Shown: positions 25,522 to 34,521, numbered from the stretch's first letter. The stretch: DNA of 64,000 bases from Streptomyces venezuelae (GCF_008642375.1 NZ_CP029194.1:124001-188000), one strand, 5' to 3'. Program-made: numbers and translations. The notes: generated from the sequence alone by a model not told the origin.

Positions 25522-26415
25522 ATGGGACACCTTGTGCGTACCGATGACGGTCGGGTCCTGGTGGCCGAGGAATGGGGCAGTCCTTCAGGGGCTCCGGTGG
25601 TGCTCTTTCATGGGACGCCCGGTACCCGGCTCGGCACCCTGCTGCCAGGGGTCGCGGAGCAGCACCCCGGTTTCCGGTTTCTCGCCTACGACCGTCCGGG
25701 CTACGGGGAGTCGGGGCGCGCTGCGGGCCGTCTGGTCGCCGACGCGGCCCGGGATGCGGCGGCTGTCGCCGATGCCTTCGGTGTCGAGCGGTTCGCGGTG
25801 GTCGGCCGGTCCGGTGGGGGGCCGCACGCGCTCGCGTGCGCGGCGCTGCTTCCGGAGCGGGTCCAGGCGGCCGCCGTGCTGGTCGGGCTCGCCCCGCCGG
25901 ACGCGCCCGGCCTGGACTGGTTCGCGGGCATGACGCCGTTCAACGTGCGCGAGTACGGTCTGGCCCGCACCCATCTGGACGGGCGGGATCCCGGTGGGCT
26001 CGAACGGGACCTGGCTGATCGGGCCGTCGTCCTTCGGCGCGACCCGGTACGCCTCCTCGACGACCTGCGTGCCGATCTCTCCCCCCATGACCTGTCGGTG
26101 GTCGAGGACCCACGGGTGCGTGCGGTGCTGCTGCGCACCTACCGGGAGGCACTGCGGATCTCGCATCACGGCTGGCTCGACGACTGTCTGGCCTTCGTCC
26201 GGCCGTGGGGTTTCGATGCCGTCTCGGTCGCTTCGCCCGTTCTGCTGTGGCACGGCCTCGACGACGCGTTCTCGCCTGTGGCGCACACCCGTTGGCTGGC
26301 CGGCCGGATTCCCGGCGCCGAGCTCGTCCTCGTACCGGACGCCGGTCACTTCGCCGCCCAGTTGGCACTGCCGGACGTGCTGCGCTGGCTGGAGCGTCAG
26401 GGTGCCGGGCGCTGA
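25522..26415 (+). CDS. Alpha/beta hydrolase
   Basis: 297 residues. The oxyanion strand VVLFHGTPGTRLG, the nucleophile elbow GRSGGG (Ser in VVGRSGGGPHAL), the acid in LLWHGLDDAFSPV and the histidine in DAGHFAAQ are all present in the usual order of the esterase/epoxide hydrolase/haloperoxidase-like fold. The cap region is about 100 residues. ATG 25522 was chosen because the domain begins at once and no ribosome-binding site precedes it, as in leaderless transcripts. The substrate cannot be told. Its last 19 bases overlap the opposing gene. Confidence 0.93.
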   Translation: MGHLVRTDDGRVLVAEEWGSPSGAPVVLFHGTPGTRLGTLLPGVAEQHPGFRFLAYDRPGYGESGRAAGRLVADAARDAAAVADAFGVERFAVVGRSGGGPHALACAALLPERVQAAAVLVGLAPPDAPGLDWFAGMTPFNVREYGLARTHLDGRDPGGLERDLADRAVVLRRDPVRLLDDLRADLSPHDLSVVEDPRVRAVLLRTYREALRISHHGWLDDCLAFVRPWGFDAVSVASPVLLWHGLDDAFSPVAHTRWLAGRIPGAELVLVPDAGHFAAQLALPDVLRWLERQGAGR

Positions 26416-27107
26416 TACGAGGTCGAGCGGGCGCCCTTCAATGCGTCGAGGATCCGCTCGTGGCTGTCCCCGACGACGTCGCCGACGCGGACTTTGATGT
26501 GGAAGGTCTCGACCTGGTCGACGAAGCGCTGCGAGAAGGCGCCGAGCATCGTCGTCTCGTAGGAGCCGGTGCCCACCAGGGGGAAGTTGCCCATGGTGAT
26601 CAGCTGGAAGTCCACTCCTACGGTGAGCCCGGCCTCGGTCAGCACGTGGGCCACGCCCTCGACGTCGGTCCACGGCGCGGCGTGCTGCGGGTCGTGGCCG
26701 CGCAGGACGGCCCGGCACTCGTAGGCCTCGATCACCACGGTGTGTGAGCCTCCGTTGAGCAGCCCGACCTGCCATTCGGGTACGCCGCCCCGCAGGTGGC
26801 CGGTGGTCCAGTCGGCACGCCAGCCCAGCGCCGGACGGACGGTGCGGGCGTACTGGGCTCTGGCGAGGACCGCGCCGACCGCGACCGCGAGCAGACTGCC
26901 GAGCGGCTCCATGTCGAGCAGCTCCAGCCGCCACGGCCACTCGGTGCGGGCCGCCGCCGTCATGTTGGCCCTGACCGCCTCCCAGCCGAGGACCGCCGTC
27001 AGCAGGACGAGCAGCACGATCGGCACGGTGAAGAGCAACGGGCTGCGTCGCACCCGCCGTTGGGCGTCCATTCCGTTCGTCGGCCTGCCTCGTGTGAACC
27101 TGCCCAT
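26397..27107 (-). CDS. Hypothetical membrane protein
   Basis: 236 residues; ATG at 27107 with a GGGGGAG site. Two hydrophobic segments (LLFTVPIVLLVLLTAVLGWEAV and PLGSLLAVAVGAVLARA) are followed by a soluble domain of about 140 residues with WQVGLLNGGSHTVVIEAYECR and VGVDFQLITMGNFPLVG. I recognise no family. The 3' end overlaps that of the alpha/beta hydrolase by 19 bases in convergent orientation, so one may restrain the other through antisense transcription. Confidence 0.8.
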   Translation of the reverse strand: MGRFTRGRPTNGMDAQRRVRRSPLLFTVPIVLLVLLTAVLGWEAVRANMTAAARTEWPWRLELLDMEPLGSLLAVAVGAVLARAQYARTVRPALGWRADWTTGHLRGGVPEWQVGLLNGGSHTVVIEAYECRAVLRGHDPQHAAPWTDVEGVAHVLTEAGLTVGVDFQLITMGNFPLVGTGSYETTMLGAFSQRFVDQVETFHIKVRVGDVVGDSHERILDALKGARSTSYQRPAP

Positions 27108-27469
27108 GGCCACTCCCCCCGGTCGTCGAACAACACTCCCCCGGTCGCGCATGCGGCCCGGTCACGACCGGCTCATCGTGCCCGAACCGGGGCGCGACCG
27201 ACTAGGGCGCGGGCCGGGCGTGATCAACGAAGGCGACGAGGGTCTCCTTCCGTTCGCCCAGCAGTCTCTTGCAGGAACGCCTGCCGGGTGACGCGCCTGC
27301 TACGCCTCCGCTCCACGGATGGCTCCGGGCTGTGACTCCGGGAGGCGTCGGGTTCGGAACGCCTGCTCGTTCCCGCGTACCGCCGGGGGCCGGGCGTGAC
27401 CGGCCCTGCCGAGTGGGTGGCACCCGTAGAAGGGGTCGGGGGCCATCCACGTCGTCCGGCGCCCGCGCG

Positions 27470-28619
27470 TCAGACCACCGCGGGTACGACGGGCTGGGAC
27501 TGGGTGGCGCAGTGGATGCCACCGCCGCCGGAGGCGATGTTGTCGATCCTGACCTGGACGACGGTCCGGCCGGGGTACGCGGTCCGCAGGATGCCGTATG
27601 CCACGTCGTCGGCGTAGCTGTCGCCGAACTGGGGCACGAGAACGGCGCCGTTCTCGGTGTGGTAGTTGGTGTAGCTGGACAGGAAGTCCGTGCCCCTTCC
27701 TCGGATGTAGCGGCGGTCGGGTCCGGGGAGTTCCGTGATGGCCCGTCTGCGTCCAGCGGCGTCGGTGGCGCTTTGCAGGACCTTCTTGGTCTCGTTGTAG
27801 ACGGCGACCCACTTGCTGCTGGCGCCGGGGCCCGGCTGGTCGAGGATCACCTTGCCCGGCGCGACGAAGCGTGCGAGACAGTCGACGTGCCAGTCCGTGA
27901 TGTCCTGGCCGGCCAGGCCCGGGACCCAGATGACCTTGTCCGCACCGAGGGCCCCAATTCATCGACTGCTCCACCTGATCCTGGGTCATGCCCGGGTTCC
28001 GGTTGCTGTTCACCATGGAACTGACCGTCGCCATCAAGGTGCCCTGGCCGTCGGTTTCCAGCGAACCGCCCTCTCCGGCGAACGGAGCCCGGATCCTGTT
28101 GACCCCGTACTGGCTCAGGAGCGTCGTGGCCGCCGCAGCGTCATTGGCAAAGGGCTGGTAGTAGCTCGTGCCGGTCTTGCCCCACCCGTTGAAGTTGGTG
28201 TCCACGTCGGCGGCGGCGCCGGGCGCAACGACGAAAGTGGGGCCGAAGTCGCGGATCCACAGGTCGTCGACGGGAATCTCGACGACCTCGATGCCGTGGT
28301 AGGCGCCGGGGCCGCAGACGTACCGGGCATCGGCGGCCTGCGAGGGGCGTGCCAGGACGACGACCGGCTCGAAACGGGAGATGGCGCGCGATGTCGTCGC
28401 GGACGCCCCCGAGCTGCGTGGACCAGACCGACGACAGAGCCGGCCAGGCCATGAAGGTACGCACGTGAGGGTCGGTCTCGCGGGGATCCGCAGCATGGTG
28501 CCCGAAGCGGCGGTCGCCGCGACGGCGGCCGTGGGCAGTGCCGATCCGAGGGCGGCGAGCGGCACGGCCGCCGCACCGAACTGGAGAAGCCGGCGTCGGG
28601 ACGTGAGGTGCGTGGCCAT
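27470..28619 (-). pseudogene. aguA: Tat-exported agmatine deiminase, frameshifted
   Basis: Pieces of one agmatine deiminase (peptidylarginine-deiminase fold) in different frames. The start has a Tat signal (SRRRLLQFGAAAVPLAALG). Frame 1 gives GIEVVEIPVDDLWIRDFGPTF and GEGGSLETDGQGT, the substrate-binding parts. The part before (VRTFMAWPALSSVWSTQLG) is in another frame between about 28480 and 28385, and after about 27955 the frame shifts again to LGADKVIWVPGLAGQDITDWHVD and the catalytic Cys in GGGGIHCATQSQP. So there are three indels, two of which compensate. Bacterial homologues hydrolyse agmatine to N-carbamoylputrescine. The gene is likely dead unless these are assembly errors. Confidence 0.85.
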
Positions 28620-29060
28620 GGGGCTCCCTTGCGAGGGTCGGTCGGTCGATTGCGGCTCACCCTCGCCCCGACTGAAAATTCAGTCAAGATGGGAGGGCTC
28701 AGTTGTCCGGGGCGGATTCCGGTTGGTGCCGGACCGGCCGATGTCCAGGTCGATAAGACGTGATGGCAATCCGTGCCCCGTCGAGCGACGAGCCGCCCAT
28801 GCCGACCGGCGATTCCGCGATCGCCGTGACGGATCGCGTACTGGTCACAACTGGTCGGGAACGCCGTCAGCGCGCGGAAGGACGCCCTTCGTCCGCGCCG
28901 AGAGAGCACCACGATCGCCTCCTGGGATGCGCCGAATCCCCCTCACCGATCGTGGATTCTGGCGGCTCGGGCACGGTTGGAGAACACACCGCCGTATTCC
29001 ACTGAATCGCCTGGACCAGAGCACGCGCTTCCGTCCGTACAGACGGCGTCCGACAACGAG
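28620..29060. other. 441-base region with no recognised gene
   Basis: It lies between the start of the agmatine deiminase pseudogene and the tRNA terminator. AT-richer sequence at 28670-28690 (CTGAAAATTCAGTCAAG, with an inverted repeat CTGAA-AATT-TTCAG-like core) probably belongs to the promoter of the deiminase. No coding potential seen. Confidence 0.5.
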
Positions 29061-29095
29061 CATGAGGCCCGGATCCACAGGATCCGGGCCTCATG
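29061..29095 (-). terminator. Strong hairpin terminator after the initiator tRNA
   Basis: CATGAGGCCCGGATCC and GGATCCGGGCCTCATG form a perfect 16-bp stem with loop ACA, starting 10 bases past the 3' end of the tRNA on the minus strand. No long T tract. Confidence 0.9.
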
Positions 29096-29104
29096 TCACT
29101 TCAG

Positions 29105-29178
29105 TAGCGGGGACAGGATTTGAACCTGCGACCTCTGGGTTATGAGCCCAGCGAGCTACCGAGCTGCTCCACCCCGCG
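29105..29178 (-). tRNA. Initiator tRNA-fMet (CAU)
   Basis: 74 bases, cloverleaf complete: the anticodon loop CTCATAA is flanked by GGG/CCC, the three G-C pairs of initiator tRNAs; the T arm has GGTTCAAATCC. The first base C1 faces U72, an unpaired acceptor end typical of initiators. CCA is not encoded. The anticodon CAT with these features makes it formyl-methionyl initiator rather than elongator. Confidence 0.96.
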
Positions 29179-29231
29179 TCGGTAGACACAACACTACGCC
29201 ACCCAGAGCACCCGCATGACCAGACCACTGC

Positions 29232-30635
29232 TCAGTAGCGGAGCAGACCCGCGTCGATCCGCTCCCAGGCGGTCCGGAGCTCGGCGAGGCGTGTCGGTTC
29301 GAACGCGGCCCGGTCCGCCTGCTCGCGGGAGTCCTCGGACAGGTGGAAGAGCTGGTCGCGACCGGACTTGCCCCGGTAGTACTTCCAGTCGCCGCGGCGC
29401 AGTGCCCGCTCGCCCCGGACCCGCCAGAACAGGTCGCGCTCGGGTACCTCGGCGCCGCGCAGCAGGTGCCCCGCGAGGCTGGTGCCGTCGAGCGGGTAGG
29501 CGGGGTGGGGGCGGGCGCCGGCCAGGTCGAGGAGGGTCGCTGTCCAGTCGGGGGTGAAGATCGGCAGGTCGCTGACCTGACCGCCGTCGATCCGGGCGGG
29601 CCAGCGCAGGATCGAGGGGACGCGGATGCCGCCCTCCTGGAGGGAACCCTTGTTTCCGGCGAGCGGCCAGTTGTAGGAGAAGCGCTCACCGCCGTTGTCG
29701 CTCGCGAAGAAGACGAGCGTGTCCTGCTCCTGGCCGGAGCGCTTGAGCGCCTTGAGGACCTGACCGATCGAGCGGTCGAGGTCCTCGACCATGTCCTTGT
29801 ACTTCTCGATCGAACCGCCGTCCTGGTGCCACAGGGCGGAGCGGTCACCCGCCTTGATCCGGCGGACTATCTCGTCGCTCGCCTCCTTGTCGCCGTCCGC
29901 GATCCACGGCCAGTGCGGGGTGGTGAAGTTGAGGTTGAGCAACCAGGGCTTGTCGTGATCCCGGCTGACGTACTCGCTCGCCCGCTCGGTGAGAATCCGG
30001 GTGTAGTAGCGCAGGTCCTTGTACTCGGCGTCGCCCTCGTAGAGGTCGTACTCGCCGCCGAGGCCGAGCTTGGAGTAGTACTCCAGCGCGCCACCGAAGT
30101 TGCCGAAGAATTCGTCCCAGCCGGAGCGGGTCGGGGAGTAGTCGGGCAGGTAGCCGCAGTGCCACTTCCCGATGAGGGCGGTGTCGTATCCGGTGACCCG
30201 GAGCAACGAGGCGAGCGTGGGGTGGGTGGCGTCCAGGCCTACGGACTTGTCCGCGATCGGCTCGGCGAGCCCGCCCTTCGTACGGCCCGGGTAGCGGCCG
30301 GTGTAGAGGCTGAAGCGGGTGGGCGAGCACGTCGCCGAGCCGGAGTAGGCGTCGGTGAAACGGACGCCTTCGCGGGCGAGGCGGTCCAGGTGGGGGGTGA
30401 GGATGTGCGGGGAGCCGTAGGAGGAGAGGTCCGCCCAGCCGAGGTCGTCGCCCAGGATGAAGAGGATGTTGGGCCGTCGGGAGTGACGGCGCGGCTGCGC
30501 GGCGCGGAAGGAACGCTCCTGCGGGTCGGTCGCGGGGGCCGCTTGCACGGCGGACGCGGTAGTGCCGAGAGCGGCCGCGGCAGCGGCACCGGCGGCGATC
30601 CCGCCGAGGGCACGGCGGGACAGGGGCGTGGACAT
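29232..30635 (-). CDS. Tat-exported arylsulfatase
   Basis: 467 residues. A Tat signal (LSRRALGGIAAGAAAAAALG) leads to a sulfatase domain: NILFILGDDLGWADLSSYG carries the metal-binding Asp pair, CSPTRFSLYTGRYPGR holds Cys103, the residue turned into formylglycine, and GKWHCGY and FFASDNGGERF complete the active site. Tat export of a folded, already modified enzyme is typical. It removes sulfate from organic sulfate esters outside the cell. The upstream leader peptide gene suggests sulfur-responsive control. ATG with a GGAG site. Minus strand, ends 54 bases before the tRNA 5' end. Confidence 0.95.
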   Translation of the reverse strand: MSTPLSRRALGGIAAGAAAAAALGTTASAVQAAPATDPQERSFRAAQPRRHSRRPNILFILGDDLGWADLSSYGSPHILTPHLDRLAREGVRFTDAYSGSATCSPTRFSLYTGRYPGRTKGGLAEPIADKSVGLDATHPTLASLLRVTGYDTALIGKWHCGYLPDYSPTRSGWDEFFGNFGGALEYYSKLGLGGEYDLYEGDAEYKDLRYYTRILTERASEYVSRDHDKPWLLNLNFTTPHWPWIADGDKEASDEIVRRIKAGDRSALWHQDGGSIEKYKDMVEDLDRSIGQVLKALKRSGQEQDTLVFFASDNGGERFSYNWPLAGNKGSLQEGGIRVPSILRWPARIDGGQVSDLPIFTPDWTATLLDLAGARPHPAYPLDGTSLAGHLLRGAEVPERDLFWRVRGERALRRGDWKYYRGKSGRDQLFHLSEDSREQADRAAFEPTRLAELRTAWERIDAGLLRY

Positions 30636-30736
30636 AAAGGACTCCAGGAGTACGTGAGCGCATGCCACCGGGGCCGCCCGTCGGTCAGGGCGAGCGAAGG
30701 AGCGCACGGGTGTGGGGCGAGCGGGAAGTCAGTCGG

Positions 30737-30829
30737 TCAGCGGCAGCGACAGACAGCGCTCGCGACACGGACGAGGTCCACGTGTCGGCGCTGTACGAGG
30801 GTGACCGAGCGGTCACGCGGGGGCTGCAT
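30737..30829 (-). CDS. 30-residue leader peptide (cysteine/sulfur-type attenuator)
   Basis: The product has the pattern of the widespread actinobacterial leader family: LVQRRHVDLVRVASAVCRCR at its end, that is, R-H-V-D-L..R..SA..CR. Such peptides precede sulfate, thiosulfate, sulfonate and sulfite-reductase genes and end in Cys codons that sense cysteine supply. It lies 101 bases upstream of the sulfatase ATG on the same strand with two terminal Cys codons (CRCR). The most likely effect is ribosome pausing that frees the sulfatase message when cysteine is short. Confidence 0.85.
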   Translation of the reverse strand: MQPPRDRSVTLVQRRHVDLVRVASAVCRCR

Positions 30830-31218
30830 GATCCAGGAGTCTCGCCGAGACGGCGTGGGGGCGTCAACGCCGTACGGGCAGGTTGACGCGCGTAGTTCGC
30901 ATGATCGAAATCCTCGTGAAGCAGTGTGAATCGACTGGGCGCGCCGCGGCTCTCGTGCACCGCCGGCGCCGGTACGGACCGATATACGCCAGTGTTCGCT
31001 CAGACGAACGGTGAGCAGAATCGACGCCTCCCTGGCCACGCGGGTGAACACGTCGGCGACGGCTTCGTGCGGTCTTCGCGTGTCGTGTCCTGAACGCTTG
31101 GGGCCCGGCAGGAGCGGGGCACGCGCGCAGCGTCGCCTGGTGTCGGTCCACAGGCATTGCGGGGACTCCGTCGCGCTGCCGGTCCTGAGCAACCCCAAGT
31201 CCGGACAAAGGAGTTCGC
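30830..31218. other. Promoter region upstream of the leader peptide; no gene recognised
   Basis: 389 bases between the leader peptide and the remnant at 31219. The part next to the leader should hold the sulfatase promoter. Reading frames here show no family match. Confidence 0.45.
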
Positions 31219-31300
31219 GTGACCACGCAGATCACCCACGACCACGCCCCCATTCCTGCCTGTCAGCACAGAACTCGACGGCTACGAAGTCGGGCTCTCT
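31219..31300 (+). pseudogene. Truncated 5' end of an unknown gene
   Basis: A GTG at 31219 has an AAAGGAG site (31205-31211), and the first residues, VTTQITHDHAPIPA, look like a real N-terminus. After about 16 codons the frame turns into noncoding-like sequence opposite the permease tail. I read it as a decapitated gene whose remainder was lost. Confidence 0.3.
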
Positions 31301-31350
31301 CGCCAACTGCCGCGGCAAGGTCCTTCGCCGGCTCTCGGCCGGCTCCCGGT

Positions 31351-32640
31351 TCATCGGCGCTGCCGGCCCGAACGCGGAGGAAGGTGTGCCGGGCCGTCGA
31401 AGGCGTTGACCTGGGTCGTGGGGATCTGGCTCTCGTGTGCCTCGCTGCCTCGTCCGAAGTGGTTGAGCAGCAGGTTGAGGAGGAGGGCGGCAAGGCATCC
31501 GGCGGTGATGCCCGATCCCAGGATCATGGCGGCGGGTGTCGGGAGGTGCTCGTAGAAGTCCGATGACGCGACGGGGAAGAGGCCGAAGGCGAGGGCGACG
31601 GAGACGATGATGCCGTTGTGCCCGGTGGCCAGCGACGCCTTGGCGAGGGTCCGGATCCCGGTGACGGTGATCGAGCCGAAGAAGACCACGCCCGCCCCAC
31701 CGAGTACGGGGAGCGGTACGAGGGCTACCAGCGAGGCCAGGACAGGCACGAGGCCCATGAGTACCAGGATCGCTCCGCAGAGGGTGACCGCGTAGCGGCT
31801 CCGGATGCGGCTGATCGCGACAAGGCCCACGTTCTGCGCGTAGGCACAGCTCACGAAGGCTCCCAGGGCGCCCCCGAGTGTGGTGCCCAGGCCTTGGGCA
31901 CGCAGGCTGCCGGCGATGACGCGGTCGTCGACGGGACGGTCGACGACCGATCCCACGGCGATGAGAGAGGCGGTGGACTCCGTCATCGAGACGAGCGTGA
32001 CCACGAGCATGGTGGCGATGACCGGCGCCTCGAACTGTGGGGCGCCGAAGGTGAACGGCTCCGGCAGTGCGAACAGCGGCGCCTGGGAGAGGTGGTGGAA
32101 GTCGACCTTGCCCATCGGTATCGCGGCGGCCGTGCCGACGATGAGGCCGAGCAGGATCGCGACCCGCTGGAGGAAGGCGTCCGCTGAGGAGGCGGTGGAG
32201 GAGGAGCGTGACGGCGAGGGTTCCGGCGGCCAGCGCGAGGTTGGACGGCGACCCGTAGCCGGAGGCGTCCTGGTCGCCTCCCCGGGCCCACTCCCCCGCG
32301 ACCGGCAGGAGGGAGATGCCGACGAGGGTGATGACGGTGCCGCTGACGACGGGCGGAAAGAAGCGGACCAGCCGGCAGAAGGCGGGAGCCAGGAGGAAGC
32401 AGACGGCCCCGGCGACGAGGGTGCCGCCGAACACGAGGGGCAGGGTGTCCTGTCCCCGGGACACGGAAGCGGCGAGGACCGGGGACACGACGGCGAACGA
32501 GACACCATTGGTGACGGGCAACCGCGCCCCCACACCCCAGTGGCCGAGGGTCTGGGCGACGGTGGCCAGGCCCGCGACGACCAGGGACGCAGTCAGCAGG
32601 GTGGTGAGCTGCGCCGGTGTCAGGCCGAGCGCGTCCTGAT
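31351..32640 (-). pseudogene. Purine/uracil permease (NCS2 type), 5'-truncated and frameshifted
   Basis: Two frames make one NCS2 transporter. The upstream piece reads LVVAGLATVAQTLGHWGVGARLPVTNGVSFA and SPVLAASV, then GTVITLVGISLLPVAG. At about 32185 the frame shifts to the downstream piece with RVAILLGLIVGTAAAIPMGKVDF, FEAPVIATMLVVTLVSMTESTAS, the family signature QNVGLVAISRIRSRYAV and a C-terminal GSGITAGCLAALLLNLLLNHF. The first two membrane helices are missing because the sequence stops at about 32635, where a second permease fragment begins on the other strand. Likely nonfunctional. Confidence 0.85.
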
Positions 32641-32887
32641 CGTGGCCATCAGCCTCGGGATCGGTGTGATCCCCATGGCCAGCCCGGACTTCTACCATGC
32701 CTTCCCCGAGAGCGTCCGCATCGTCCTCGACTCCGGTATCAGCACCGGCTGCGTCGTCGCGGTCCTGCTCAACCTCTCCTTCAACCACCTCGGCCGCGGC
32801 ACACGGACCGCCCCCACGAGCACAGCCCTCACAGGGCACGGCGCCACCCCGGAACCGGCACCCGCGCGGACCACACACGCGCACTGA
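32627..32887 (+). pseudogene. C-terminal fragment of a second NCS2 permease
   Basis: 86 residues of the end of a purine/uracil permease: VAISLGIGVIPMASPDFYHAF, then FDSGIS-like ILDSGISTGCVVAVLLNLSFNHLGRG. It has no start and begins exactly where the opposite-strand permease is cut. The two fragments are not copies of the same part: here only the last two helices remain. Confidence 0.8.
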
Positions 32888-32894
32888 GCCCGAC

Positions 32895-33059
32895 AGCCGC
32901 TCCGACCAGGACGCCGCCCGGTTCCGGGAGATGTTCACCACCGCCCGCTCCGCGGACTGGACGGAGTTCCTCGCCGACTGCGCCAAGTTCGAGCAGGAGA
33001 TCGCCAAGGAGATCCGGATCGCCAAGTTCACCCTGGCCGAACTGGAGGAAGAGGAGCAG
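32895..33059 (+). pseudogene. chrB: ChrB-like C-terminal fragment
   Basis: About 55 residues: RFREMFTTARSADWTEFLADC and then FEQEIAKEIRIAKFTLAELEEEEQ, a charged helical pair matching the N-to-middle part of actinobacterial ChrB chromate-resistance regulators. Both ends are missing. It runs without a stop into transposase-like sequence, so it was cut by an insertion or deletion. Family assignment from memory of the helical motif; moderate certainty. Confidence 0.55.
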
Positions 33060-33221
33060 TACGGCCGCTCGCGCGGCGGGTTCACCAGCAGGCTCCACCT
33101 GAGCGCCGACGGCCGCAGCCGCCCGTTGTCCCTGATCATCACACCACGTCAGCGGGCGGGACTGCGCCCAGTTCAAGCCCCTGCGGATTCACCCAGCCCG
33201 AACGGCACCTCGTGTGACAGG
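33060..33221 (+). pseudogene. IS5-type transposase fragment
   Basis: YGRSRGGFTSRLHLSADGRS and RPLSLIITPRQRAG match the RNase H-like core of IS5/IS1647-type transposases (GRSRGGFTTKIHLAVDG..RPLSLVLTPGQ..D). The next residues are in another frame (CAQFKPLRIHP). Both ends of the element are lost. Confidence 0.8.
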
Positions 33222-33234
33222 GCCCGCGAACAGA

Positions 33235-33729
33235 TCAGCCCTTCGCCTCACGGACGTCCCTGCCCTCCTCGGCGAACGCCTTGAAATCCTGCATGTGCTG
33301 TAGCGACTGCTTGCGGAACGCGCCGGGCATCAGGAGTCCCCCCAGCCGCATCAGCAAGCCGCTGAACCGGTACTCGTTCTCGCTCACCCAGAGCGTCGTC
33401 TCCGGACCGGCCTCCGTCAGCCGGTCGCGCACGGCGCTCCACATGCCCTCGCCGACGATCTCGCGGTCGAAGCGAACGACGCTCCCCCCTTTCGGGATCC
33501 CGTGCAGGTCTGCCGGTTCCCGGCGCGTGATTGTCTCGGTGCACTCGATCTGCCGCTGCCCCATCTGCATCACGACCCGCGACTTAGTACCGACCTGCCC
33601 GTGCACCCCACTCAGCGGCTCGTGCAGCACCAGGCCCCGCAGCCACTTCGGCAGGTGCGGCGGGTCGGCGAGCAGCTGGACCACCCTCTCCCGCGGCAGG
33701 GCGATCTCGATCGAGACGGTGTACTTCAT
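33235..33729 (-). CDS. SRPBCC-family protein
   Basis: 164 residues, complete. The start MKYTVSIEIALPRERVVQLLADP and the pattern of helix-grip beta strands (GTKSRVVMQMGQRQIECTE, TTLWVSENEYRFSGLLMRL) match the START/SRPBCC superfamily (polyketide-cyclase-like, ligand-binding). The C-terminal helix with MPGAFRKQSLQHMQDFKAFAEE is typical. It likely binds a hydrophobic ligand. It sits intact inside a zone of broken genes. Confidence 0.9.
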   Translation of the reverse strand: MKYTVSIEIALPRERVVQLLADPPHLPKWLRGLVLHEPLSGVHGQVGTKSRVVMQMGQRQIECTETITRREPADLHGIPKGGSVVRFDREIVGEGMWSAVRDRLTEAGPETTLWVSENEYRFSGLLMRLGGLLMPGAFRKQSLQHMQDFKAFAEEGRDVREAKG

Positions 33730-33987
33730 GGTGGAGCCCTCCAGGTTCCTGAGCGAACGGGCAACTGCACCAGAGTGTCGGTGAGCTGGTGGGAAGGTGA
33801 CCTCAGCACGGCTCGCGCCCGCCGGCCGGCCACGGTCCGGCGGTAGGGGATTGCCCGCACAGCCTGAAGTTTGTCGATCTTAGTGAGCATCGTTTCCGCT
33901 TGCGGCCGGCGACACGGTTCTCACCAGCACCCCGGCTTGCGCCGTTCGAACCGCACCACGGAGTCTGCGGTCGGGCCGAAATCACGG
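33730..33987. other. Intergenic region upstream of the SRPBCC gene
   Basis: 258 bases, no coding signal. It should contain the promoter of the minus-strand SRPBCC gene. Sequence near 33870-33900 (AAGTTTGTCGATCTTAG) is AT-richer than its surroundings. Confidence 0.4.
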
Positions 33988-34021
33988 AGAGACCCCCGCG
34001 CGGTCCCGAACGGGGGTCTCT
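33988..34021 (-). terminator. Hairpin terminator for the minus-strand remnant
   Basis: AGAGACCCCCG (33988-33998) pairs with CGGGGGTCTCT (34011-34021): a perfect 11-bp stem with a 12-base loop, 35 bases after the stop of the minus-strand remnant. Confidence 0.8.
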
Positions 34022-34055
34022 GGTGCTGGTGCTGGTGCCGCGGCAGGACGCCGCG

Positions 34056-34521
34056 TCACTCGTACCAGTGCGCGGGGTGCCCCTTGGTCATGAGCGCGCC
34101 GTATCCCAGGGCAAAGTCGGGGAAGCCCAGCTGGTCGAGCGTCTTGCGGTCCTTGTTCACATCGCGGGCTGTTGTACCGAAGGCTTCTGCGATGTGTGTC
34201 GCGCGCCATGACCGTAGCCACCACCGGGGGCGTGGCTTCGGTCACGAGAACCGTTCTTGCGACGAAAGCCAGTGGGTGGTCAGGTATCGGCGAGGGCCGC
34301 CTACCGGATGCCCTTCCAGCCGTACCCGAGGCCCCGGCGCCGGGAGTCACGAGGTCGCGGGCAGCGGCCGCGGGCGGCTCGTCACCGGGCGGGGCGAGTA
34401 CGGCCCGCAGTGCGGTTGTGGCGACGAGGACGCGGGCGGCCTCCACCCACAGGTTCAAGAGAGCCTCCGCATGGGCAGTACGGAGCCGGCCGGGGCCGGT
34501 GTGCTCGTGCTGTTCGGCCAC
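34056..34521 (-). pseudogene. Unknown protein with one frameshift
   Basis: The first 108 codons (MAEQHEHTGPGRLRTAHAEALL, then LVTPGAGASGTAGRASG, then FVARTVLVTEATPPVVATVMARD) flow in frame and look coding. At about 34205 the frame shifts by one base and a good C-terminus follows: HIAEAFGTTARDVNKDRKTLD and LGFPDFALGYGALMTKGHPAHWYE. I do not recognise the family. The hairpin after the end supports an originally real gene. If the indel is an assembly error, the gene would encode about 155 residues. Confidence 0.55.

Noticed and set aside
28850..29060. Possible attachment site at the 3' end of the tRNA gene
   Set aside because: No repeat of the tRNA 3' end was noticed elsewhere in the window and no intact integrase is adjacent.
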